From NCBI GenBank assembly GCA_964480445.1, contig CAYZPB010000007.1, forward strand, positions 1-26,881: a stretch of DNA of 26,881 nt, written 5' to 3'. Within the stretch, counting starts at the first letter, position 1, and each line of letters starts with the position of its first letter. Below are positions 7,283-14,177 of the stretch, piece after piece. Below the pieces are notes generated by a model. It was not told the DNA's origin. It saw only the letters and a list, made by a program, of their open reading frames with translations, and searched no databases. The stretch is from CAYZPB01 sp964480445. GTDB lineage: Bacteria > Bacillota > Bacilli > Tepidibacillales > Tepidibacillaceae. Position numbers and translations under genes: made by a program.

Positions 7283-9769
7283 ATGCGGATTTTAGTGGTT
7301 GGACGAGGTGGACGCGAACATGCAATTGTTCGCGCTCTAAATAAAAGCAATAAAGTCGAGCAAGTGTACTGTGCGCCAGGAAATGGTGGGATTGCACGTG
7401 ATGCAATCTGTCTACCGCTATCGGAGATGGATTTCGCAGGACTGGCGGCAGCGGTTAAGGAGCAGAAGATTGACCTAACCTTTGTTGGACCGGAGGATCC
7501 GCTGTTTGCGGGAATTGTTGATTATTTTGCGGAAGAAGGTTTAGCCATTGTTGGTCCGAATAAACTAGCTGCAGAAATTGAAGGCAGTAAAAGTTTTGCA
7601 AAAGAACTAATGCAGAAATATGGAATCCCAACAGGTGCTTATCGTAGTTTCGATTCAAGCAGTGCTGCCAAGGAATATCTACAAGAAGTTGGCGCACCAA
7701 TCGTAATTAAGGCCGATGGTTTGGCGGCAGGTAAAGGCGTGATTGTTGCCATGGACCTAGACGAGGCGGAGGCTGCAGTTGATCAAATGATGGAAGATAA
7801 GGCTTTCGGCGCCGCGGGTGAGCGGGTTTTGATTGAAGAGTTTCTAGTTGGTGAAGAGCTAACGGTTATGGCTTTTGTCGATGGTGAAACGGTTTTACCA
7901 ATGGAAGCAGCACAAGACCATAAGGCAGCTTATGATAATGATTTAGGCCCGAACACAGGGGGAATGGGCGCTTATTCACCTGTACCGCAAATGAGTAAGG
8001 AGCTACTAACACAGGCTTATGATGAGATTCTTTTGCCAGCTGCCAAAGGCATGGTCGCAGAGGGTCGACCTTTTAAGGGAATTCTGTATGCTGGTCTGAT
8101 GATTACTGAGTCAGGGATTAAGGTGATTGAATTCAACGCACGTTTCGGTGATCCAGAAACACAGGTTGTTCTGCCACGGCTTAAGACGGAACTACTTGAT
8201 ATCTTGCTAGCAATGGACAAGGGAAACCTAGCGGAGATTGAATTAAGCTGGGACCCACGAGCTGCTGTTGCGGTTGTCATGGCTTCGGCCGGTTATCCTG
8301 GTTCTTATGAAAAAGGCAAAACAATTACGATTGGCCAGTTACCCGCAGATACGGAACTTTTCATTGCCGGAGCCAAGGAGCAAGAGGTTGAAGATAGAGA
8401 TAATGGCACGCAGACGGAACTAGTTACCTCGGGGGGACGTGTGCTAGCGCTTACTGCACTGGGTGAAAATATAAAAGAAGCACACGAATTAGCCTATCAA
8501 GCAATTGAGCAGATAGATTTTGCGGGAGCACACTACCGTGCGGATATTGCTAACAAGGCGATTAGAGCAGTGGAGCCTGCGGTTTTGTCTAATCCGCTGG
8601 AGTCTGATCATGTCCATGAGCTGATGCTTGATGGAAAACGGATAATTATTATTGGTACTGCTCATGTTTCGAAGAATAGTGTAGAGGAAGTCAAAAATAT
8701 AATTGAGTACGTACAACCAGATTCGGTTGCTGTTGAGCTTTGTGAATCCCGTTACCAAACGATTGTGAACAAAAGCTCTTGGGAAAAGATGGACATCGTA
8801 AAAGTAATTAAGCAGAAACAGACAACCTTGCTACTTACTAATCTAATACTTTCTTCTTACCAGAAGCGGATGGCTAATCAACTGGGTATTCAAGCAGGGC
8901 AAGAGATGATTCAAGGGATTGAGTCAGCTGAAGCAATTGGTGCGGAGCTAGTCTTAGCTGACCGGAAGATTGATGTAACCTTTAGAAGGATCCTTGGTAA
9001 TTTAAGTGCTTGGGATAAGATTAAGTTTATGGCACAGCTAGTCATCAGTCTTTTTATGGATGAGGAGATTACAGCAGAGGATGTTGAACGTTTAAAAAGT
9101 GGGGATATGTTAGATTCAGCATTGAATGAGCTATCAACAGCTATGCCTAGTCTAAAGGTGCCATTGGTTGACGAACGCGACAAATATATTGCGCAGAAGC
9201 TTCGTGAGGCACCAGGGGAGACGGTTGTTGCTGTATTAGGGGCAGCTCATCTACCAGGGGTTTTGCGTGAAATACATACTGACAACGATATTCAGAAGTT
9301 AGTTACCCTACCACCGAAAAAGAAAACTGGTCGGATAATTGCATGGATCATCCCGATTTTGATAATTGGGGTTATAGTTGCAACATTTATTATTAATAAA
9401 GATGCAGGCATGCAGCAGCTACTTACCTGGGTACTCTGGAATGGTTCGCTTGCAGCACTGGGTGGACTAATCATGTTAGCTCATCCTTTAACGATTCTTT
9501 CGGCTTTTCTTGTGGCACCACTTAGCTCGATCAATCCACTTTTTGCAGCAGGTTGGGTAGCAGGAATTGTTGAGTTTTTTATGCGCAAACCTAGTGTTAA
9601 GGATTTTGAGAATATTGGCGAAGATGCTAGCACACTAAAAGGTTTTTGGAGTAATCGCGTGATTAGAATTCTGATGGTAGTCGTTTTTGTTAATATAGGA
9701 AGTGTTGCTGGCACAATTATTGGTGGAACCGACGTAGTACGGATTTTTATCGAGAATCTAATTAATTAA
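7283..9769 (+). CDS. purD: PurD (GAR synthetase) fused to a TraB/PrgY-type membrane protein
   Basis: Residues 1-427 form a complete PurD, the ATP-grasp enzyme that makes GAR from phosphoribosylamine, glycine and ATP. Motifs are VVGRGGREHAI, APGNGGIA, PIVIKADGLAAGKGVIVA, GPNTGGMGAYSPVP and KVIEFNARFGDPETQ. A roughly 20-residue linker follows. Residues 448 to about 680 form a full TraB-family domain: GTAHVS (His461), VELCESRY (Glu485), ADRKID and a second GAAH (His656), residues conserved in the TraB/Tiki fold. After a PPKKK stretch come about four hydrophobic segments (roughly 685-820). No stop intervenes, and no SD serves the internal ATG at 8624 (GGAG at 8599-8602 is too far away). PurD alone is normally near 420 residues. 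The fusion would tether a cytosolic purine enzyme to the membrane. PurD is certain, TraB very likely; the TraB activity is unknown. Confidence 0.95.
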   Translation: MRILVVGRGGREHAIVRALNKSNKVEQVYCAPGNGGIARDAICLPLSEMDFAGLAAAVKEQKIDLTFVGPEDPLFAGIVDYFAEEGLAIVGPNKLAAEIEGSKSFAKELMQKYGIPTGAYRSFDSSSAAKEYLQEVGAPIVIKADGLAAGKGVIVAMDLDEAEAAVDQMMEDKAFGAAGERVLIEEFLVGEELTVMAFVDGETVLPMEAAQDHKAAYDNDLGPNTGGMGAYSPVPQMSKELLTQAYDEILLPAAKGMVAEGRPFKGILYAGLMITESGIKVIEFNARFGDPETQVVLPRLKTELLDILLAMDKGNLAEIELSWDPRAAVAVVMASAGYPGSYEKGKTITIGQLPADTELFIAGAKEQEVEDRDNGTQTELVTSGGRVLALTALGENIKEAHELAYQAIEQIDFAGAHYRADIANKAIRAVEPAVLSNPLESDHVHELMLDGKRIIIIGTAHVSKNSVEEVKNIIEYVQPDSVAVELCESRYQTIVNKSSWEKMDIVKVIKQKQTTLLLTNLILSSYQKRMANQLGIQAGQEMIQGIESAEAIGAELVLADRKIDVTFRRILGNLSAWDKIKFMAQLVISLFMDEEITAEDVERLKSGDMLDSALNELSTAMPSLKVPLVDERDKYIAQKLREAPGETVVAVLGAAHLPGVLREIHTDNDIQKLVTLPPKKKTGRIIAWIIPILIIGVIVATFIINKDAGMQQLLTWVLWNGSLAALGGLIMLAHPLTILSAFLVAPLSSINPLFAAGWVAGIVEFFMRKPSVKDFENIGEDASTLKGFWSNRVIRILMVVVFVNIGSVAGTIIGGTDVVRIFIENLIN

Positions 9770-9782
9770 GAGGTAGAGGCCA

Positions 9783-10808
9783 ATTAAAAGAAAACTTGTA
9801 TTTTTCCTGGCGCTTTTGCTGGTTGGAGTACTCTTGTTGACAGCCTGTGATAATAAAGAACCAGCGGAGCCGGAACCGGACTATGATGAATTATTAAATG
9901 CTTACGAGCACATTAATGAGCTGCCCGAGTTTTACTATGCGCCGCTTACGGGAATGCCTGTAGATAGTGAGCTAAGTCATCGCATAATTGGTGTGATGAT
10001 TAATAATCTTAAACCAGCCCGACCACAATCAGGACTGCTTGAGGCTGATATTATCTATGAAGTTCTAGTCGAGGGTCAGATCACAAGGCTGCTGGCATTT
10101 TACCATAGTCAACAACCTGAAATAATAGGGCCGATACGGAGTATTCGACCATATTTTATTGATCTGATTACTGGCTATAATGCTGTAGCTGCACATGTAG
10201 GTGGGAGTCAGGCAGCTTATCAGATGTTACGCAATAATAATATAGCTTATATAGATGATATAACAAAGTCTGGTGGTGCTTTCTGGCGCGTTAACTATCG
10301 TCAATCACCACACAACACCTATACAAGTTATGCAAATTTAGAGAAGGCGATTACTGCCTTTGGTTATAGTAATGTGGGTAAATTACCTGAACTGAAATTC
10401 TATGATGATGTGCAGATAGTGACAGGAGATTCGGCAGAGCGGATTAAGATTAAGTATTTTAATAGCTATATTGTAGATTACATTTATGAGCCGATAAAAC
10501 GACAGTATCACAGGAGCATAAATGGTTCAGCACATACCGACTTGGAATCTGGAAAGCAACTAACAGCCAAGAATATTCTGGTGATTCGTACCTCACATCA
10601 AGTACTGGATAGTGTTGGTCGCCGTGCAATCGATGTTAAGGGTTCAGGAACAGGCTATCTTTTTCAAAATGGAATTGTGCGCGAGATCAGTTGGAAGCGC
10701 GTTGATGGTGTGATACGAGCTTTTGTAGGTGAAGAAGAACAAGCATTATATCCGGGGCAAACCTGGGTAAATATCGTCCAACATAACACTGACATAGCCT
10801 ATCAATAG
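9783..10808 (+). CDS. DUF3048 (YerB-like) lipoprotein, apparent ATT start
   Basis: This protein of about 341 residues resembles Bacillus YerB, a lipoprotein of unknown function. Shared blocks are YYAPLTGMP, INNLKPARPQSGLLEADIIY, EGQITRLLAFY, GPIRSIRPYF, SPHNTYTSY and QTWVNIV. The N-terminus is a textbook lipoprotein signal: Lys-Arg-Lys, a Leu-rich core and LLLTAC with the lipobox Cys, so it is exported and membrane-anchored. The positively charged start can only be included if translation begins at ATT 9783. TAG lies in frame at 9774, and the first conventional start (TTG 9816) would cut the signal in half. AGAGG at 9769-9773 is a well-spaced SD for ATT 9783. The gene begins 13 nt after purD-traB, so co-transcription is likely. 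Confidence 0.88.
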   Translation: MKRKLVFFLALLLVGVLLLTACDNKEPAEPEPDYDELLNAYEHINELPEFYYAPLTGMPVDSELSHRIIGVMINNLKPARPQSGLLEADIIYEVLVEGQITRLLAFYHSQQPEIIGPIRSIRPYFIDLITGYNAVAAHVGGSQAAYQMLRNNNIAYIDDITKSGGAFWRVNYRQSPHNTYTSYANLEKAITAFGYSNVGKLPELKFYDDVQIVTGDSAERIKIKYFNSYIVDYIYEPIKRQYHRSINGSAHTDLESGKQLTAKNILVIRTSHQVLDSVGRRAIDVKGSGTGYLFQNGIVREISWKRVDGVIRAFVGEEEQALYPGQTWVNIVQHNTDIAYQ

Positions 10809-10809
10809 C

Positions 10810-10862
10810 AGGCTTTCTGTGATATTCTAATGTTTGAATAAATTAGTAGGGAGTGGGTTCTA
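10810..10862 (+). promoter_or_regulatory. Possible extended -10 promoter ahead of the yerC-like gene
   Basis: TGATATTCT at 10820-10828 fits an extended -10 element, with no good -35 at the usual distance. A short AGCCT/AGGCT hairpin (10796-10814) overlaps the upstream stop codon but lacks a real T-tract, so I do not call it a terminator. The SD GGGAGTGGG lies just before ATG 10863. The evidence is weak. Confidence 0.25.
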
Positions 10863-11162
10863 ATGTCTTTTAACAAAGATAAAAATGAAGCTCTTGAATT
10901 ATTCTATGCAGCGATTCAGTCGATTGACAATCGACAGCAGGCTGCGGCTTTTTTCGATGATTTAATGACGAGCAATGAGCTGTCTTCGATAAGTCAACGG
11001 CTGCAAGTGACAAAGATGTTAATGGCGGGCAATACATACCAACAGATTGAAGACCAAACCGGAGTTAGTACAGCGATTATTTCGCGGGTTAAGCGTTTTT
11101 TAACCAGCGGTACAGGCGGCGTGCAGGCTATTTTAGAAAAACTAGAGGAAAATGAAAAGTAG
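10863..11162 (+). CDS. YerC-like TrpR-family DNA-binding protein
   Basis: This 99-residue protein matches the YerC/YecD branch of the TrpR repressor superfamily. Recognisable parts are AAFFDDLMTSNELSSISQRL, the helix-turn-helix AGNTYQQIEDQTGVSTAIIS and the recognition-helix end ISRVKRFL. Proteins of this family are small, helical, dimeric DNA binders; their targets are poorly known and the ligand is unlikely to be tryptophan. The ATG has a GGGAGTGG SD. It lies between the YerB-like gene and pcrB, the same neighbourhood as in Bacillus. A perfect 16-bp palindrome stands 13 bp downstream of its stop and could be a target, though that is only inference. Confidence 0.92.
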   Translation: MSFNKDKNEALELFYAAIQSIDNRQQAAAFFDDLMTSNELSSISQRLQVTKMLMAGNTYQQIEDQTGVSTAIISRVKRFLTSGTGGVQAILEKLEENEK

Positions 11163-11175
11163 ATTGTGAAAATGG

Positions 11176-11199
11176 GAGTAGCTAGCTACTCTCTTTTAA
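11176..11199 (+). terminator. Perfect 16-bp palindrome plus short T-run: weak terminator or operator
   Basis: GAGTAGCTAGCTACTC (11176-11191) is self-complementary and is followed by TCTTTTAAA. As RNA it folds into a 6-bp stem with a CTAG loop, extendable by one G-U pair, and ends in a short U-run. That fits a weak intrinsic terminator between the yerC-like gene and pcrB. A dyad this perfect could equally bind a dimeric regulator, such as the TrpR-fold protein encoded just upstream. Confidence 0.4.
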
Positions 11200-11208
11200 A
11201 TACAAAAC

Positions 11209-11216
11209 GAGGTGAG
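11209..11216 (+). promoter_or_regulatory. Strong SD overlapping the annotated pcrB GTG start
   Basis: GAGGTGAG is nearly complementary to the 16S rRNA tail, but the GTG usually chosen (11212) lies inside it and cannot use it. Correct spacing points to CTG at 11221 (5 nt) or CTG 11218. Counting back from the conserved HIFKLDP, CTG 11221 gives an N-terminus about as long as the Bacillus protein. Confidence 0.5.
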
Positions 11217-11922
11217 TCTGCTGTTACGAGAACAGGTTAAGGGCTATCGGCATATTTTCAAATTAGATCCAGAGAAGCAGATTACTGATCAACAACTTGT
11301 AGCTTTATCTAACTCAGGAACTGATGCGCTGATGGTTGGTGGGACACTCGGTACTACAAGAACGAATGTGAGCCAGCTTCTTAGAAGGCTGCGGGAGATT
11401 AAGTGCAAGTTGCCGCTGATACATGAGGTTTCAAGTTTGGAATCGATTGTGCATGGTTTTGATTTCTACCTGGTTCCCCTTGTCTTAAATACTGACAATC
11501 CAGAATGGATACTAAAAGCACACCAGCGAGCAATTAAAGAGTTAGGTCAGCTGATTGATTGGCAGCAGATTCTGCTTGAGGGCTATATCGTTTTAAATGA
11601 GGATTCCTCAGTAGCCGCACTAACGGAAAGCAAGACGGAGCTATCGACGGAGGATTTATGTGCCTACGCTACGATTGCTGATAAGATGCTGAAGCTGCCT
11701 ATACTTTATATTGAATATAGTGGTAGTTATGGAAATGTTGATCTGATGCGCGAGATTAAATGTTTGGTCCAGCAGAGTCAAATTTTCTACGGCGGTGGTA
11801 TTGACTCAGCCGAGCGTGCGCGGGAGATGGCTCGTTATGCGGATACTATTATTGTTGGCAACGTAATTTATCAGGATTTTGTAGCAGCCTTAGCGACTGT
11901 TCCTAGGAGAAAACTGCTATAA
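11212..11922 (+). CDS. pcrB: PcrB, heptaprenylglyceryl phosphate synthase
   Basis: PcrB is a TIM-barrel prenyltransferase of the GGGPS family that joins sn-glycerol-1-phosphate to a long isoprenyl diphosphate, giving archaeal-type ether lipid precursors in Bacilli. The 236-residue frame shows HIFKLDPEK, NSGTDALMVGGT, DFYLVPLVLNTDNPEWI, EGYIVLNEDSSVAALTES, LPILYIEYSGSYG, QIFYGGGIDSAERA and ADTIIVGNVIY, covering the substrate and phosphate-binding loops. The coordinate given uses GTG 11212; the SD favours a start about 9 nt later at CTG 11221. It is followed by pcrA as in Bacillus. An extended -10 like sequence overlaps its stop codon. Confidence 0.95.
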   Translation: MSLLLREQVKGYRHIFKLDPEKQITDQQLVALSNSGTDALMVGGTLGTTRTNVSQLLRRLREIKCKLPLIHEVSSLESIVHGFDFYLVPLVLNTDNPEWILKAHQRAIKELGQLIDWQQILLEGYIVLNEDSSVAALTESKTELSTEDLCAYATIADKMLKLPILYIEYSGSYGNVDLMREIKCLVQQSQIFYGGGIDSAERAREMARYADTIIVGNVIYQDFVAALATVPRRKLL

Positions 11923-11923
11923 T
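11915..11923 (+). promoter_or_regulatory. Candidate extended -10 promoter for pcrA
   Basis: TGCTATAAT is a perfect extended -10 (TGn plus TATAAT) embedded in the pcrB stop. No clear -35 is seen. A start near 11930 would give pcrA a leader of about 75 nt. The 82-bp stretch between pcrB and pcrA is AT-rich, contains GATATT (11939-11944) and a later AATATC that could pair, and has no strong SD. Confidence 0.35.
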
Positions 11924-12004
11924 ATAAGGACAATAATTGATATTTTAACAGTCTGATAATTGTTATTTCAATATCGAAAATTTTACAGAAATGAGTGAAG
12001 CAAA

Positions 12005-14161
12005 ATTATAAATCAGGACCTAATTTTTAAGGATTTAAATAAAGAACAACGATTAGCAGTAGAAACGACAGAGGGGCCAGTTTTAATACTTGCTGGAGCC
12101 GGTAGCGGCAAAACTCGTGCGGTGACACATCGAATTGCGAATATCCTCAGTAAAGGAGTAGCACCTTGGAATGTGCTGGCAATTACCTTTACCAATAAAG
12201 CTGCCCGCGAGATGAAAGAACGTGTGCAGCAGTTAATTGGTCCTGCCGCTAATGAGGTCTGGATTTCGACATTTCACTCCTTATGTGTACGTATTTTAAG
12301 ACGAGACATTGAACTTATGGGATACGCACAAGGGTTTACAATTTTAGACACAGGCGATCAACTTACTGTTATTAAGCAGGTAATGCGTGATTTAAATCTT
12401 GATGTCAAGAAGCTAGAGCCAAAGGCTGTTCTTTCAACCATTAGCAAGGCTAAAAACGAGCTAATCACTGTGAAACAGTATCAGCGGATTGCAACAGATT
12501 TTTTTACAGAACGCGTTGCGGATATCTACGAAGGTTACCAGCACCGAATCCATTTGAATAATTCACTTGATTTTGACGACTTAATTATGCTGACAGTGCA
12601 GCTTTTTGAGCAGTTTCCAGACAGGCTAGAATACTATCAGCAGCGTTTTCTTTATATACATGTCGATGAATACCAGGATACTAACCGCGCGCAGTATCGT
12701 CTAGTTAAGCTACTAGCAGATTTGCACAAAAACATCTGCGTAGTTGGCGATACTGACCAATCGATCTACATGTGGCGTGGAGCGGATGTTGGTAATATTC
12801 TGTCATTTGAGAACGATTTTAAAAATGCCAAAGTGATTAACCTTGAGCAAAACTATCGTTCAACTAAGAATATTCTTGCAGCGGCTAACGTGTTGATCAG
12901 TAATAATCAACAGCGAAAAGAGGCAAAACTCTGGACCAACAATCCTGCTGGTGAGTTAATTGGCTTTTACAAAGCGAACAATGAGCGAGAAGAGGCATAT
13001 TTTGTTGCTAATAAAATAAGAGAAAGCAAGCGAGATTACCTGGATTATGCGGTCTTTTATCGGACACATGCGCAGAGTCGGGTAATTGAGGAGATACTGA
13101 TTAAGTCGAATATTCCTTATCGAATTTTTGGCGGCACCAAGTTCTACGAACGAATGGAGATTAAGGATATTGTTGCTTATCTACGTTTGTTTGCTAACAA
13201 TGATGATGATATTTCTCTACGTCGCGTGATTAATAAACCACGGCGGGGAATTGGCAATGTAACTGTCGAGCGAATTGCAACCTATGCTGCTAGCAAGGGA
13301 ATCTCAATGTATGCTGCAATTAGAGATGTGGAGCAAATCGGCCTTGGTGCAGGTATGCAATCAAGGGTGCAAGAGTTTACAGCGATGATTGATGGTTTGA
13401 TGGCAAAAAAGGAGACAATATCAATTACTGAGCTGACTGAGGAATTATTGGCAGCGACTGGTTATATAGCACAACTAGAACAAGAGCGGAGCATTGAAGC
13501 GGCTAGCCGGATTGAGAATATTCAGGAGTTCCTCTCAGTGACGACAGAATTCGAGAAAAATAATCAGGAAGCGACACTTGAAGAATTTCTAAGCGATGTT
13601 GCCCTGATGAGTGATTTAGATGATGATGGCGAACGCGATGAGAATGTCGTTTCGTTAATGAGCTTGCATAGTGCCAAGGGTTTAGAATTCCCTGTTGTCT
13701 TTATTATTGGTATGGAAGATGGGATTTTTCCGCATAATCGTACCATGTTTGAAACATTGGAGATGGAGGAAGAACGACGCCTGGCCTACGTTGGACTTAC
13801 GCGAGCACAAGAAGAACTTTATCTGCTTAATGCACAGTCAAGGATGCTCTATGGTCGCATCCAGGCGAATCCAATTTCCCGCTTTATTGAAGAGTTACCA
13901 GAGGAGTATCTGCGTGATCTGAAAGCAGAGGAGCGAAAGCTAAATCGCATCAGAAAGACAAGGCCAGTAATTACTACCCAAGGAGATGCAACCAAAATTA
14001 AGTGGCAGGTTGGCGACAAAGCAGAGCATAAGACTTGGGGCATGGGTACTGTGGTATCGCTTAAAAATGAAGGGGATGCACTGGAATTGCAAGTAGCTTT
14101 TGCTGAACCGATTGGTATCAAAAAATTATTAGCTAAATTTGCTCCCCTAAAAAAAGCTTGA
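12005..14161 (+). CDS. pcrA: PcrA, UvrD/Rep-family 3'-5' DNA helicase, apparent ATT start
   Basis: PcrA is the essential SF1A helicase used in repair, replication restart and removal of stalled polymerase. Motifs run in order: LNKEQRLAVE (Q), GAGSGKT (Walker A, Lys36), AITFTNKAAREM (Ia), VDEYQDTNRAQY (II), VVGDTDQSIYMWRGAD (III), LEQNYRST (IV), SLHSAKGLEFPVVF (V) and YVGLTRAQEELYLL (VI). A C-terminal Tudor-like segment WQVGDKAEHKTWGMGTVVS follows. The first conventional start in frame is GTG 12122, which lies after Walker A and cannot be right. TGA at 11996 closes the frame upstream, leaving ATT 12005; with it Lys36 matches the Bacillus position closely. An alternative is ATG 11991 with a -1 shift at the A-run. 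The helicase call is secure, the start is not. Confidence 0.95.
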   Translation: MINQDLIFKDLNKEQRLAVETTEGPVLILAGAGSGKTRAVTHRIANILSKGVAPWNVLAITFTNKAAREMKERVQQLIGPAANEVWISTFHSLCVRILRRDIELMGYAQGFTILDTGDQLTVIKQVMRDLNLDVKKLEPKAVLSTISKAKNELITVKQYQRIATDFFTERVADIYEGYQHRIHLNNSLDFDDLIMLTVQLFEQFPDRLEYYQQRFLYIHVDEYQDTNRAQYRLVKLLADLHKNICVVGDTDQSIYMWRGADVGNILSFENDFKNAKVINLEQNYRSTKNILAAANVLISNNQQRKEAKLWTNNPAGELIGFYKANNEREEAYFVANKIRESKRDYLDYAVFYRTHAQSRVIEEILIKSNIPYRIFGGTKFYERMEIKDIVAYLRLFANNDDDISLRRVINKPRRGIGNVTVERIATYAASKGISMYAAIRDVEQIGLGAGMQSRVQEFTAMIDGLMAKKETISITELTEELLAATGYIAQLEQERSIEAASRIENIQEFLSVTTEFEKNNQEATLEEFLSDVALMSDLDDDGERDENVVSLMSLHSAKGLEFPVVFIIGMEDGIFPHNRTMFETLEMEEERRLAYVGLTRAQEELYLLNAQSRMLYGRIQANPISRFIEELPEEYLRDLKAEERKLNRIRKTRPVITTQGDATKIKWQVGDKAEHKTWGMGTVVSLKNEGDALELQVAFAEPIGIKKLLAKFAPLKKA

Positions 14162-14177
14162 GTAAAGGATGAAGACA

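Noticed and set aside
8600..8630. Internal start that would make TraB a separate protein
   Set aside because: ATG 8624 has no SD at a usable distance (GGAG is 21 nt away), and the ATG at 8610 is out of frame and stops at once.
12122..12160. GTG 12122 as the pcrA start
   Set aside because: It would remove the Q-motif and Walker A, which are encoded intact just upstream in the same frame.
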